From Dactylonectria macrodidyma (taxonomy: Eukaryota; Ascomycota; Sordariomycetes; Hypocreales; Nectriaceae): a DNA stretch of 64,000 nucleotides. Each line of letters starts with the position of its first letter. The stretch's first letter is position 1. A model generated the notes under the pieces. That model saw only the letters and a list, made by a program, of their open reading frames with translations, was not told the origin of the DNA and searched no databases. A program made the translations under genes and the position numbers. This document shows positions 23,301 through 35,680 of the stretch, piece by piece. The stretch is from positions 2,666,001-2,730,000 of the forward strand of contig JAGMUV010000006.1 of the NCBI GenBank assembly GCA_020744425.1, in the 5' to 3' direction.

Positions 23301-24166
23301 TAGCTGCCATCAGAGGCCATGCAGGGATCGTGAGACTGCTTGTTAAAGATTTGGGTGCCGATAAGAACGCCAAGGATGTGGACGGGTTGACTCCGCTGCA
23401 CCAAGCTACCGCGTCTGGCCACAGCAGTGTCATAGCACTGCTCATTGAAGGCCTGGGCGCAGATACAGACACACTAGATGAAAGTGGGCGGACGCTATTG
23501 CACTTAGCCACTGCCTATGGCCATCTGGACGTTGTACAGCTGTTGGTGAATGAGTTGGGAGCGGACATAGATGCCAAGGATGACAGTGGACGAACGCCGC
23601 TGCACCTGGTTGCTGCGAGTGGCCACACAGCCATTGTCAGGCTGCTAATTCAAGGGCTAGGAGCTGATACGGACGTTCTGAACGACAATGCACAGACGCC
23701 ACTGCACTTAGCTGCTGCAAGTGGCTATAGGACCGTTGTGCGTCTACTTGTCGAGGAGCTGGGGGCTAGCAGAGACGTCAAAGATGAGAATGGACAGACG
23801 CCACTGCACCAAGCTGCTGCATATGGCCACGAAGATGTTGTGCACCTGCTTGTCGAGGAGTTAGGGGCCAGCGGAGACGTTAAGGATGCGGATGGTCAGA
23901 CGCCACTGCACCAAGCTGCTGCGTTCAATCGTGACACTGTCGTGAGGTTGCTCATAACAAAGCTAGATGCTGATATGGAGGCTCAGGATGACAAGGGGCG
24001 GACGCCGCTGCACTTGGCCGCTGAACATGGTTGTCGGAGGGTCGTGCGGCTGCTTGTGAGACGGCTGGGTGCCAATAAAGCCGCTCGTGACAGAGATGGA
24101 CGGACGTCACTGGACTTGGCCGTCTTAAGTGGACATGCAGACGTCGCGAAGATTCTTTCCCAATAG
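20356..24166 (+). CDS. zinc-finger / degenerate alpha-beta hydrolase / ankyrin-repeat protein (NLR-like)
   Basis: Four exons (20356-20620, 20673-21387, 21440-22876, 22930-24166) total 3654 nt and join in frame to 1217 aa. The N-terminal 90 residues (LLGRFRLWTSYVG, SLDARL) and a region with C2H2-like fingers (CDLCGDPI, EPYVCISEEC...HMHKRH, CDFGH...HLKSDH, CPLCDC...HIAAHL) are of a type seen in fungal NLR-like proteins. Residues about 575-805 resemble the SesB/LipA-type alpha-beta hydrolase (NIIFFHSPYADQ, WPSMLLGREYPDARIIAFGY), but the nucleophile elbow reads AHQAAG instead of xHSLGG, so the catalytic Ser is missing. The C-terminus has about 11 ankyrin repeats (TPLHLAAxxGH). No NACHT or NB-ARC is seen. 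Its ATG lies 191 bp from the transposon end; before insertion it would have shared a promoter with the S8 protease. Confidence 0.85.
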
Positions 24167-24870
24167 CTTAGAGCTGACAGCAGCGCCGAGGATGATGATA
24201 GATTGAGGGACAGACAATTGCAATTTACACTCACACAACCACTAGACACCAGACCATTTAGCGAAGGCTTCTGGGTCTAAAATTACGCTAGGTATGGTGA
24301 TAGGAACGTGGTAGAAGCGACAGAATGGACGAAGGAATGAATGAAAGCAGGGGTCTATCATGAGCGAGCTGGTGTATTAGGTTCTCAGTTTAGCCTCCTA
24401 GGCTGAAGCGTGTTGACGACCAGCCATGCAGCGTCGGGTGTTAGCGCCCGCACGGCGTCGAGCAAGGCTTGCATCAAAGTCTTTTTTTTCAAAGATATAT
24501 GCATAATGGGACAAAATATGAGACTAAAAGGGCTATTCCATTTTGATAAGTCATGATGAGGTGTGTCTCCTCATCTTGGAGTGTGCAGAAGATCTCCTGT
24601 TTTGACTCTCTTCCTGAGTCATCCAATCAATATTTCTACTTCCGATAAGCTTGGTCCCTCAAGTCCAGATTTCTTATAACGATATGCAATTACCCGGGCA
24701 CTTGCTAGGTAGAAGTGGCGTCCCCTTTCCATGGTTCCCCTCTTGAAATCATTGTTGAGAGAATACTACGAAGCCATCCATTAAAAATCATCGAGTGATA
24801 TCACGGTTCAAGCATTGGCCTTGAATGGGCATAGCTGATTGTGACTTTCAACACTGCAATTCATCATATC
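24167..24870. other. intergenic
   Basis: About 700 bp between the ankyrin gene and the Zn2Cys6 regulator. A T-run occurs near 24480. No conserved frame or repeat recognised. Confidence 0.4.
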
Positions 24871-26965
24871 ATGCCACGTAAGGCAGGAAGACGAATATCG
24901 TAAGGCCTGCGCAATCAGAGTTTGGGACTCGAGAATATCGCAATGATGAGGCTGCTGACGGCTGTTGTAGATGTAAAAGATGTCAATTTCGTAAGGTAGG
25001 ATACCTAGGAATTGGATCCACCATGAGATGTACTCTAAGAGAATTCCCTAGCTTCGATGCTCCCGGACAGATCCATGTCAGAGCTGTCTCGATGCGAACC
25101 AGACATGCGAGTATCGTGACCAGGATCAAAAGAGACGGCCCGTATCGCCCGAATATGTTACCGCGCTTGAGACCCGAGTTGCCTGGCTTGAATCTCTACT
25201 GATGAGCATCAAGTCTGCGCCACCCGAGGACAGAGACAGCATGCTGAGTGCCATGTCCTTTGGAAATGATCTCCCATCCCTCGATGACAATCGTCGTGTC
25301 CTGCAGGTGGCGAGCGCATTGAGTGGTTCATCCTCTGTCACGAATCGAATTTCACATGGGCAGCGAGAAGAGCAGACTCGTCTACAGCTGGGCCCAGAAG
25401 GATCGCTCATATACCATGGAGCTACGAGTATCTACCGCGCCGAGACGGACAAGCGAGGGATTGCTCCTCGTCACTCCCGGGTGGCCGACACTAACCAACG
25501 CGATGATAACATGGCTATTCCATCGTCGCCTATCTACTCTGGTTCTGATACTAACTTTGACCACGTCGCTAAGCACTTCGGCATTGACTTGCAGGATGAG
25601 TTGATCACCAGCGCCTTACTGCAGTTCTTCAAATGGCAGTATCCCCATTTCATGTTTATATATCGAGAAGCATTTCTTAGAGACCACTTCAGCGACCGGA
25701 CATGCTGCAAGTACTGGTCGACCGCTCTTGTGCTATGCCTTTGCGCACTGGGAACACTCATGTCAACTGATCGCAATGAGCGCCAAATGAGTGAGCGGTT
25801 TTTCAATGCAGCTGAGAGTATCATTATTGTTTCTGGTCTCACGCAACCATCAGTTCCGACAGTTCAATCCTTCTTATGTCTAGCATTTTACGAGATTGGC
25901 CGCGGCAATTTCTCCAAGGCATGGGGGTTTTCAGGTACAGAGATCCAATCTTGCATCTTGATTACAACTAACACATCTTTGCGACATAAGGTATCGCGTT
26001 TCGCATGGCCCAAGACCTCGGTTTCCAAAAGGACCCCAAGCACTGGGTTCAGCGCGACTCTTCCCTTGTCACGCCGGAAGACCTAGAAATCCGCAGGCGG
26101 ATCTACTGGGGCTGCTATACGTCTGATAAGATCATCAGTATCGTCCTCGGTCGACCTGTCCAGCTCCATCACGATGATGCCGAGGTGGAATTGTTGGAAC
26201 GACTCCCGTAAGCTCAACTGATCCTCGAGAATTATGTGTTGTTGCCTTAAAACTGATTTAAAACTAGTGATTTCCCCGAGATGGAGGCTTGGCTTCCTGC
26301 TGGTGCTAAGGCGCCTGGTGGCCAGGAAGACGGTCAAGAACCCGATTTTTCCGCCACGCAGCCCCTAGTTCCTTGCTTCCAAGCGCAAATTGGCCTCTCC
26401 AAGATCATCGAGCGTATGCTGTCGACTTTGTTCTCGCCCAGATCGAATCTCGATGATTTAGGCAGGCGGGTGTGCATCGACACCCTCAATCTGGATCTTT
26501 GCCGGTGGCAAGAGACCCTACCAAATTGCACCAAATGGAACATGTGGGAACCCGCGGATTCTCCCCTGAGGCCGAGCGTTGCAGCCCTGCAGTAACTCTT
26601 TCTCTTCCTGTGTTCATGCTAGAACTAACTTTCGACGTAGTATGCTCTTTCGAAGCGCTCGAATTGCCCTCCACTTTGATCAAGCTACATCAAGCGATAA
26701 TGAGGAGAGTTCTCGCGAGGTATGTATATCCGCCGCGAGAGATGTTGTGTCCATCGTCAGGCGATATAGAAGTCGCTACGGGCTCTCCCACACCCCTCTC
26801 ATCTTTATATATGGCATCGTTCAGGCAAGCCGTGCACTCAGAACATTTGAGAACATGTCCTCGGAGGCACGGTATCTGATGCAGGCACTAGACGAGTGTT
26901 GCATCACTTGGAGACTAGCTGAACAAGCGAGAAATCATATGTATCAAGATACAATACTGTCCTGA
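24871..26965 (+). CDS. Zn2Cys6 transcription factor with fungal-specific TF domain
   Basis: The DNA-binding cluster spans an intron (24996-25051): CKRCQFRK joins LRCSRTDPCQSCLDANQTC, giving C-x2-C-x6-C-x5-C-x2-C-x6-C. A short coiled coil (YVTALETRVAWLESLL) follows, then the regulatory domain: HFGIDLQDELITSALLQFFKWQYPHFMFI, LTQPSVPTVQSFLCLAFYE and RRRIYWGCYTSDKIISIVLGRP. Exons 24871-24877, 24919-24995, 25052-25934, 25991-26207, 26268-26591 and 26641-26965 sum to 611 codons. The first tiny exon (ATG at 24871) is a guess, because an in-frame stop precedes the Zn cluster and no ATG follows it. As a neighbour of an aminotransferase, permease, SDR and MFS gene it is a candidate local regulator. Confidence 0.82.
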
Positions 26966-27163
26966 ATACGAACCGATATCCCCTCTAGCTGCTACAAGTA
27001 ATTGCTTTGCCTGAGTCCACAAGAATAAAGGGACAGTCGTGTTCCCTCCTCTCTAATCTACGAGTGATGGCTTATGGAAACCCAAGGCGCACAGAAACTA
27101 GATGCAAACATTGATCTTGAGATACGGTTACTAGTTGTTGCAAGTTGAACTGAGTAGTAACAA

Positions 27164-28456
27164 TTAATCCTTTCCAAGAGGGAGACCCATTTCCAAGCCA
27201 GCTTTGAGTGCAACAACCAGTGTCTTCACATCAGCAACATTGTTGTAGAACCCAAATGACACCCGCACTCCCAAACGATACGGCGTAACATAAACGCCAC
27301 TCTCTCTCAGATGCTGCGCCCACCGTGAGTCATGCAAATCCAAGATATACAGGTGTGGCGCATGCTCCCTTCGCGACTCGGGTCCAACGACCTTGATCCC
27401 GAGAGTTTTGGACTCTTGACGTAGGACATCTCCGAGGCTATAGAGATGGGCTTCGACGTTCTTGGGGCCCATAATGTCGAGGTAGAATTTGAGATATGCT
27501 TTTGCTGCGACTGCTGCGACAAGGCTGATGTTGAGGTGCTCGTATCTCTGGGCACTTGGATGGTAGATGATCTCATCGCTAGGTACCAAGAGATCGGCGC
27601 GAACATTGCTCACAGCACCGTATCCCACAATAGGAGGTGTTGGGTCAATATCTTTGATGATGGCCGGGTTGACATATAGCGCTGCAAAGCCGGTAGGGCA
27701 GTTGAGTCCTTTATGCATTCCGAATGCCGCAGCAGAAATACCGAGTGCCTGGACATCAACAGGGGCAAAGCCGACTTGCTGCGTCATATCCACGAGGACT
27801 TGGATGCCCTTGGGACGGAACGCGGCACAAATGCCTGCTACATCGTTCCATTGACCACTGTGGAACATGATGGAGCTCAGCCCGATGGCGCGCGTGCGGC
27901 TGTCAACATATGGCGCAAATGTCTCTGCGTTGGCAGTTGTCACGTTCCCGGTCTTTTCAGTCTCGGGGATAGAAGGAATCTGCCTGACTTCGAGGCCGGA
28001 GGCACGAAGAGCCATCCAGCCGTAGGCATGATTGGGATGCTCCGAGTCTAGGAGGACGACGTTGTCGCCAGGATCGAACTTGAGGCTTCGGATGAAGGAG
28101 TTTAGACCCTCAGTAGTGTCACGCATCAAGGCCACAGACTCTGGCGACTCGGCGTTGATGTATCGAGAGATGAGCTTTCGTGTCTCTACGGCAATGGCTT
28201 GCCATTCTGGCTTAGGATGGGGGTTGTGTAGGGCGTTGGTCGAGTAGCGGGTGATGGCATCGTGAATGATAAGGTTGGAAGGCGGCGCGAAGGAGGCATT
28301 GAGGTATGTGACACCATCCGATGCCACGAGAGGCACGAGTTGCCGGTAAGCTGAGAAATTGGGAGAAGTGGCAGAGGTGGGCTTGGCGGTTTTTAGGGCC
28401 ATGGTCTCGGTAGAGACATTGTCTTCGACAATGTCAATGGATTTGCTAGGCGCCAT
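27164..28456 (-). CDS. class-V PLP-dependent aminotransferase (isopenicillin N epimerase/cysteine desulfurase-like)
   Basis: An intron-free gene of 430 aa, normal for fold-type I class-V enzymes. It shows YLNASFAPPS near 51, RDTTEGLNS near 112-120 (phosphate-binding turn), SEHPNHAYGW near 138-147, the pyridine-N Asp in LVDMTQQVG (D223) and the Schiff-base Lys in FGMHKGLNCPTG (K249). The family includes isopenicillin N epimerases, cysteine desulfurases and kynureninase-like enzymes; the substrate cannot be read from sequence. No targeting signal is obvious. It is transcribed away from the amino-acid permease with about 970 bp between the two starts, an arrangement suggesting uptake and use of the same amino acid. 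Confidence 0.88.
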   Translation of the reverse strand: MAPSKSIDIVEDNVSTETMALKTAKPTSATSPNFSAYRQLVPLVASDGVTYLNASFAPPSNLIIHDAITRYSTNALHNPHPKPEWQAIAVETRKLISRYINAESPESVALMRDTTEGLNSFIRSLKFDPGDNVVLLDSEHPNHAYGWMALRASGLEVRQIPSIPETEKTGNVTTANAETFAPYVDSRTRAIGLSSIMFHSGQWNDVAGICAAFRPKGIQVLVDMTQQVGFAPVDVQALGISAAAFGMHKGLNCPTGFAALYVNPAIIKDIDPTPPIVGYGAVSNVRADLLVPSDEIIYHPSAQRYEHLNISLVAAVAAKAYLKFYLDIMGPKNVEAHLYSLGDVLRQESKTLGIKVVGPESRREHAPHLYILDLHDSRWAQHLRESGVYVTPYRLGVRVSFGFYNNVADVKTLVVALKAGLEMGLPLGKD

Positions 28457-29423
28457 GTTGCAGGTACTTTCAAGATAAGCAAGGGCAGACTATGTAGAAG
28501 CAAGGAAGGAAGATGAGTGATCAAAGCTCTTGTTGAGTTCTGAGTCCTTGCTACGGTCCAGCCCTGGGCTTTTAAACCCTTGTCTATCAAGTCGTGTCCA
28601 GGACTCGATTGCGGAACCGGAGCTTGTCCCCGCATTGCAGCAGCTCAGATGATATTGGCTTGCATGACGGATGCTTCATGGATGTTCAATTCCATCTTGA
28701 TCTTATGGATGTCCAACTCCATCTTCATCTTATGGATGTCCAACTCCATAGGTTGTGACCGCATGGATGTTCAACTCCGTCCCAGGGTATGCCTGCTCTC
28801 CGGGGCGGCGTTACCCGATTAGGCGATCGACTTTCGGGGTGTATTCGGAGCACACTGATCGGAGTTGGACCTCCATAAGCGGGTCTCTGTTATCAACCAA
28901 AGAATCAAGCCAATTCCACATTGTGGAGACAAATTTTGGGCTAGTTTACTGCATGACTCGGAAGTCTCAAGGAACTAATGACCCCCCTAGGTTCCTATCG
29001 GCGCGATGACACAGGCATGCCCCCCAAAAACTTGGGTTCCCCGGATTCATCATCTGACATTTCTGTTTATGTTTGACAAGGGTGCTGACTATCTACTCTG
29101 GGGCGATAAGGTTTTAACGCTCGGTCCATTGACTCGTATCATCAAGAGGGGAGAAACGGTGATAGCGATACTTCAAGCCAAGTCTTATCCGTTTCGTCAG
29201 CGTCACCCGCCCTCTCTTAAATTATCGAGCCGACTTCCACCGAGGGCCATATAAGACCGACCTCATCTCCTCTTTCAAATCAGTTCCGGCTCGTTCAGAT
29301 ATCGGACTTCCATGACAGTCTGGTTTCCTTCATCGTCCGAATATTCCATCTTCTTTCGCTTTTCTAATCAACACACCGTCACATCTCAAAACGATCCATT
29401 GAGGGCATTGCCATTTTGTTGCC
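28457..29423. promoter_or_regulatory. divergent promoter with GATAAG sites and 27-bp repeats
   Basis: Shared upstream region of the aminotransferase (-) and permease (+). It contains GATAAG at 29105-29110 and its inverse CTTATC at 29184-29189, the core of nitrogen-regulatory AreA-type GATA sites, and a TATA-like CATATAAGA at about 29249. A short tandem repeat lies at 28678-28785. Function of the sites is inferred from motif and context only. Confidence 0.45.
28678..28785. repeat. imperfect 27-bp tandem repeat, about 3.5 copies
   Basis: Units begin ATGGATGTYCAAYTCCAT at 28678, 28705, 28732 and (after a 4-bp-longer spacer) 28763. The first two units are spaced exactly 27 bp. Confidence 0.8.
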
Positions 29424-31308
29424 ATGTCTGTTGACAATCAAGGCTCCGATGGCTACAGCGGCCGAGACGATGACAAAACAAAGAACATCGAGTCCGGTCT
29501 CGAAGATTCGGGCAACAACCTCGATACCGTCTTTTCTTCTACAGAAGGGCAGAGCAGTGCGGCAGCCAACGAGAGCCTCCGCCGTGAGTTCAAGGAACGC
29601 CATGTCTCAATGATCGCCGTCGCCGGTGCCATTGGAACAGGACTCATTATCGGATCCGGCACTGGCCTGGTGCGCGGCGGGCCGGGAAGCCTGTTCATCG
29701 CCTATTCCATTATTGGAGCTGTGGTTTACTTTATCATGACAGCTGTAGGCGAGATGGCCACCATGTTCCCAATGGACAAGGGCTTTGCTGGATATGCTAC
29801 TCGTTTCGTCGACCCGGCTTTAGGGTAAGTAAAGTCAAGTTATCCGTTGCCTATGCTCAGGAGGGAGATTGGAAGTAAACGAAAGCTAATGATGGGATTG
29901 TTAGATTTGCAACCGGGTGGAACTATTTTCTCAAGTATGCCATCGTTCTTCCAAACAACCTCACGGCCGCCGGTATCATCATACAATATTGGCGCCCCGA
30001 CCTCAACGTGGCCATATTCATCGTAACATTCACCGTTGCTATTATCGTTGTAAACGTAAGGTCTCCCCTCAAACTCTCCCTCGGCAACTTCCTAATCTAA
30101 TCTTTGAACCAGGTCCTACACGTTTCGATCTTTGGAGAAGCTGAATTTTGGCTCTCAACTGTCAAGCTCATCGTCATCATCATGCTTATCCTCACATGTT
30201 TCACCATCTCCCTCGGCGGCCAGCCCTCCGGCGAGGTTATCGGCTTCTCCTACTGGTCAAACCCGGGTGCCTTCGGATCCTACCTTGTCGAAGGTTCCAC
30301 TGGTCGCTTCCTTGGCTTCTGGGCGTGCATGGTTCAAGCTTGTTTCGCTTATACTGGCACCGAGGTTGTTGGCGTGGCGTTCGGCGAGGCACCTAACCCG
30401 CGCAAGACTATCCGGAAGGCAGTGCGACAGACCCTTTGGCGCATCGTATTTTTCTATGTGCTTGGCGTACTGATTCTCGGTATGGCTGTGCCGTATACCA
30501 ATGACAGGCTGATCGGCGGTACGAAGCAAAAGATCGGTGCAGCCGCGAGTCCGTTCGTCATCGCCGTCCAGCTAGCCAAGATTCCCCACTTGACTGACGT
30601 TGTGAATGGATGCCTCCTCATTTTCGTCATCAGTGCAGCCAATTCAGATATTTACATCGGCTCGCGGACGCTCTTTGGACTCGCCCATGATAAGCAGGCC
30701 CCCGGCATCTTCAAGCGCACAAACGCCAAGGGTGTCCCTCTCGCAGGTGTTGCGTTGGTCACGCTGTTTACAGCTCTCGCTTACATGAACCTCGCCAAAG
30801 ACTCTGCACAAGTGTTCGGGTACCTTGTCAGCCTCGTTACTGTATTTGGAACGCTCAACTGGGTGAGCGTTTTGGTCAGCTACGTGCGGTTTGTCAAAGG
30901 CCTGAAGGCCCAAGGCATTTCAAGGAGCAGAATGCCGTACAGGGGACCTCTTCAGCCGTACGGATCCTACTGCGCCCTATGCATAACAGTTTTAATTGTC
31001 GTCTTCAATGGTAAACATTTCTTGTCCACACGTTTATCTTGAGACAACAAGGGTTGCTAACAATGAGCCGTGCAGGATACAATGCCTTTATTCCCAAATT
31101 TAAGGTTTCCACATTTGTGACCTCATACATTGGAATAGTCATTTACTTACTCAATATCTTTGGATACAAATTCTGGGCAAAGACCAAGCGAGTAAGCTTG
31201 TCGCAGATGGATCTGACAACAGACAGACTTGAACATGACGGGTGCGAATATCCAGGAACACTGGAGAAAGGATTTGTTTGGGTTTTGTCCAAGGTGAAGA
31301 AAAATTAA
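29424..31308 (+). CDS. amino-acid permease (AAT/YAT family)
   Basis: Exons 29424-29824, 29905-30055, 30113-31010 and 31076-31308 join to 560 aa. It begins with a hydrophilic N-terminus, then the family signature RHVSMIAVAGAIGTGLIIGSGT in the first membrane segment and GWNYFLKYAIVLPNNLTAA, YWSNPGAFG, FAYTGTEVVGVAFGEAPNPRKTIRKAV and SAANSDIYIGSRTLFGLA further on, in the usual order, with about 12 hydrophobic segments. It should sit in the plasma membrane and import amino acids with protons. It is divergent from the class-V aminotransferase gene, with GATA-type sites between them that would fit nitrogen control. Confidence 0.93.
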
Positions 31309-31867
31309 AGGGCGGCCAATTGACTTGGCACTTCCATAGGCATAAGAATATCAAGAGGCTTCTTTCTAGTTAGCTAATGGTCAAAGGTATAAATGCTGGC
31401 GATGTCTTGTAATACCAAGTGTCTATTATTAAACCCTAAAGCAATACACTTCCACTTCGGCCTCCGCGTCATTAGCAGTCAATGGTAGCGCGCTCAGAGA
31501 TCACCTAACAGTATGAGAATAGTTTGAGAATCGACATTGAGTAGCTATGAAAAGGACAGACCTTAAGGGATGGTTCTTATGAGGATTTCAAACAGGCAAG
31601 AAACCTCTCATTCCAAATAGCACAAGACCGATGCGAGGGTACGGCCAGCCATAGCCGCGTGTCAGAAATGACTTTGAGACTTTTCAAACGCTTCAGGATC
31701 AACTCATTGGTCGGCGACTTTTCGGCTAGAGCGGCAGTATGCTGACGCGCCAGATGACAAAACTTGGTCGCGAGGGGTGAGATCCTTTTCAATTCCCCAC
31801 CGCCTTCTTCGTTCCTTCACCTAGTCAATCAAAACACCTCTAGCGTCAAGAAACAAACTCCCTCGCA
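31309..31867. other. intergenic
   Basis: Terminator region of the permease and promoter of the SDR gene. A minus-strand open frame of 71 codons at 31577-31792 has no recognisable features. Confidence 0.4.
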
Positions 31868-32868
31868 ATGCCGGCTTTCCAAGTGCAAAAGCCGTGGGAG
31901 GGCGCTGAAAGTCCGCTTCTAATCAGCGCTCTTTCCAAGTTCATCATCCCGGTTGCGCTCGTTTATGCAACGAATCGGTTCCTAAACAGATGGCCAGCGC
32001 AAGGGGGCTTGTTCTCTAACGACGTTTGGGATTGGACAAAAGAAATTGTCCTCATTACTGGTGGTAGCAGTGGAATGGGCAAGGCCATAGTCCAGATCTT
32101 TGCGGAAAAGAAGATCAAAGTCGTTCTCCTCGACCGCAATCCTCCCTCGGACCCGCTACCACCAAGCGCCTTCTTCTTCGAGGTTGACATCACATCCCCG
32201 AAAGCTTTAAAAGAGGTTGCAAAGCAGATTCGACGTCGTGTTGGTGACCCAACTGTGCTCATCAATAATGCTGGCGTCAGTTCCGGCGCCTCCATCCTTG
32301 CATCCTCGGAGGCCGAGGTTCGACAGACGTTTGAGGTCAATAACATGGCGCACTTTTGGATAGTTCAAGAGTTCCTGCCAGCCATGATCAAGGCAAATCA
32401 TGGTCATGTGGTAACCATGGCGAGCATCTCTAGCTTCGTCGTCATTGCCAATAATGTCGACTACAGTTGCACCAAGGCTGGCGCGCTTGCCTTCCACGAG
32501 GGTTTAGGTCAAGAACTGAAGCACCGTTATTCCGCGGGCAAGATAAGGACAAGGTATGATGTGACTTTGCATCCATTCATCATTTTGGTTTGAGCCATCT
32601 GACAAGCGTGTATCGCAGCGTTGTGCATCCTTCTTGGGTCAGCACACCAATGAACGCATGGCTACGAGCGAGCCCATCTTTCAAAGAGCATGTCCTCAAG
32701 CCTGAAGAAGTGGCAACTGCAGTGGTGAAGCAAGTTCTGCAAGGAAAAAGTGGCCAGATCATCTTACCCCGATGGCAGAGTATAACGTCGGGGATTAGGG
32801 GGTTACCTCTGTGGCTGCAAGAGTACATCCGAGATTCACAGGCAGATATTGTCGTGAAACCCACGTGA
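31868..32868 (+). CDS. membrane-anchored short-chain dehydrogenase/reductase
   Basis: Two exons (31868-32553, 32619-32868) give 311 aa. An N-terminal hydrophobic stretch (FIIPVALVYATNRFL) precedes the Rossmann fold with TGGSSGMGKAI (cofactor loop), DITSPKALK, NNAGVSSGAS, the Ser of MASISSF and the catalytic Tyr-Lys pair in YSCTK. C-terminal VHPSWVSTPM replaces the usual PGxxxT segment. The layout resembles retinol-dehydrogenase-like, lipid- or steroid-acting SDRs of the ER or lipid droplets. Asp after the second beta strand (VVLLDRN) suggests NAD(H) preference. Substrate unknown. Confidence 0.88.
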
Positions 32869-33342
32869 TGGACTACTGCAATGAGTTTGACTTTAGTTCA
32901 ACGTATCCATCTTGACGACCATACTCTGTTGAAGAGTTAGCTTGGGATCGTCATCTTGGAATCCTCAAGCCCCTGCTTTTCCAATCTGGCCACGGCTCTC
33001 TTGATCACGTAATAAATCCAGCCAGTTTTCGGCGACTGAAGTTGCTCGCCGTGATGGCAAACTCTGTTTTGCATGAACATGTCCGAAGCGTTATTCCCAT
33101 TGGAAAGCGGGAACCAAACCCACCAATGTTCGTATTTCAGGGATCGCAGTTGGTTGTGACGTCATCAAGTGGTTGCAAAAAAATGTGTCTAGCCACTGGG
33201 CTCGGCATTAATAACGAGACGCCGAGCCCGGTGCCGGATCGGCCAGGTATTAAAAGTCGATACCAAGTCGTGCAGTTTCTTTCTCCAATTTCTTTTTCAC
33301 TGATGATCGTCATTGAACGCTCTATGGAATGCGTCCTACATT
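32869..33342. other. intergenic, presumed MFS promoter
   Basis: Contains a pair of GC-rich words near 33190-33240 but no clear repeat or open frame. Confidence 0.35.
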
Positions 33343-35095
33343 ATGAAAATGCTCAACTCTAATGAAGATGGTTTGGATCGAGTTTCCAGTTCGTCCCTAA
33401 GTGACTTGGAATCTAGCAATGCATCGACGTCATCTACTTCCTCGACTCGACACAGCGGATGGGATGGCAGAGATGATGAAATCCGCCCATCAGCCCGCAA
33501 TGCTTCGACGAATGGTTCTGCAACGGGAGTTGGCCTGACCCGAACAGTGTCCAGACGAGAATCCATCTTGTCGCGAGTCCGATCTCGGCCTATCCCCCAG
33601 TTCACTCATCCTCTATCTCACATCAAAACTACCGGAGACCAACTTGTCGATTTCGATGGCCCCGACGACCCGTATCTGCCCATGAATTGGCCAACCAAGA
33701 AAAAGGTCCTCACAACTCTGCTCTACGGCCTCGTCACGATGACGGCAACCTGGGCATCATCAGCATACTCTGCGGGAACGAGACAAATCGCCGAGCACTT
33801 CAACGTCGGAAATCAAGTGTCGATTCTCGGCACTACGCTATTTCTCCTGGGATTTGGTGTCGGACCTTTACTTTGGGCACCGCTAAGCGAGGTCTTTGGG
33901 AGAAGAATCGCAGTTCTTGTGCCCATGTTTGTGGCAATTAGCTTTAGCTTTGGGAGCGCAACAGCCAAGGACTTCCAAACTCTTATGCTGACCCGCTTCT
34001 TTGGCGCTTTCTTTGCGTCGGCACCTGTGACGAATACTGGAGGAGTTTTGGGAGATTTATTTTCGCCGTCGGAAAGAGGAATCGCCATGGCTGGATATGC
34101 CATGGCTGTGGTTGGTGGACCCGTACTTGGTAAGCATTCTTTGTTGCACTTTTCCAAACTCATGTTTCTAATCCGTATCAGGACCTATCGTCTCGGCTGC
34201 AGTTGTTCAAGAGCCATCGCTCGGGTGGCGTTGGACTGAATACCTCACTGGCATCCTTCAAGCATTTATCTTAATCATCGCCTTCATCTTCATCGACGAA
34301 AGCTATCCACCGCGTCTCCTGGTGTATAAGGCTCGTCGGCTGCGCCATGAAACCGGCAACTGGGCTCTACACGCAAAATTTGAAGAATGGGATGTAAGCG
34401 TCAAGGAATTAGCGAGTAAATTCCTTGTCCGGCCTATTCAGTTGCTGCTTACGCCTATCTGTTTCCTCGTTGCGTTGTACGCTAGCTTCTGCTATGGAAT
34501 TTTGTACATGCAACTCGGTGCAATCCCCATTATCTTTGGCGAAATCAGGGGTTGGGGCACGTTGGTCTCGGTGCTACCTTTTCTTTGCATCCTCATTGGA
34601 GCTATACTTGGATGTGTGGCGAACATTTACAACCAGCTGCTGTACAACAAGGCGTATCATGCCGCCGGAAATCGGCCTGTGCCTGAAAAACGCCTTCCAC
34701 CCATGATGATAGGATCCGTCATCTTCAGTGGGGGTCAATTCCTAACCGGATGGACTGCAGAGCCTCGTATTCACTGGATTGTCCCTTGCATTGGCTTGGT
34801 TCTCCTTGGAACTGGGTTCTTCACCATCTTCCAAGCCGCCCTAAATTACTTGGTCGACACGTTTCAGATGTACGCTGCATCAGCTGTGGCTGCGAACACG
34901 TTCCTCCGCTCATGTTTTGCGGCTGCATTTCCGCTTGTCGTAACTCCCATGTATCACAACATCGGAGTCGGCCCCAGTTCGAGTATTACAGGCGGCTTCG
35001 CTGCTTTATTGATACCTGTACCTTTTGTGTTTTATACTTTCGGGAAGAGGATTCGAGCTCGTTCGAAGTGGTCAAAAGGGTCTGTTTACGATTAG
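33343..35095 (+). CDS. MFS transporter, DHA1 (polyamine/drug:H+ antiporter-like)
   Basis: Two exons (33343-34129, 34182-35095) give 566 aa with about 12 hydrophobic segments. A long Ser-rich cytoplasmic N-terminus is followed by NWPTKKKVL, the DHA1 motif region GVGPLLWAPLSEVFGRR, RFFGAFFASAPVTNTGGVLGDLF, GYAMAVVGGPVLGP (antiporter motif C) and ESYPPRLLVYKARRLR. The family exports toxins, drugs, polyamines or secondary metabolites. Its position between an SDR and a LaeA-like methyltransferase would suit a small metabolite cluster, but no backbone synthase is present. Confidence 0.92.
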
Positions 35096-35680
35096 ACTGA
35101 GGGTTATGCCTCCTTTATACCCTGCACATGGAAAGGGTCGATCTAGGACTAAGAGATAGACTAGCGAAAGATTGTGTTCTAAGAGTTGCAATTTTTAATT
35201 TGTACTGCATCCAATGTTTCATAATACTTGTACACATATTTATTCGACATATGTATATCAAGGGAATCATATTGCATCAAGAACCTCAACGAATCGTGCG
35301 GGTGTGTAAAAAGCTTGCGCCTGTTGTATGAATTCAAGTAGACATACTTAATTGCTCCTTTCCACAGTTATTGGAGGCCTTGGTGCAATCATCGATAGTC
35401 GTACGTCGTACTATCATTAGGACTAGCGCTAGCGTTATATCTAAATGCTGTATCTCGAGCTTGAGCGAGAGCAGAGCACCTAAATGATTTGCGAGTAGTA
35501 TCATTACTGGCCAGCGGGAAGACCATAAAAACTCCTGAAAAATGCAGCTCAACCACGCAGACCACATGGAAGCCCATATATACGTCTTTCAAAGCTGAAG
35601 AGAAAATATCGATATTCAATTCACCAATATGATCAATATCCCAGACCTTCGATGTCCGTAGACTGGCTTGCAAGAGCAAG
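35096..35680. other. intergenic between convergent genes
   Basis: 3' flanks of the MFS gene (+) and the methyltransferase gene (-). Nothing recognised. Confidence 0.4.
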
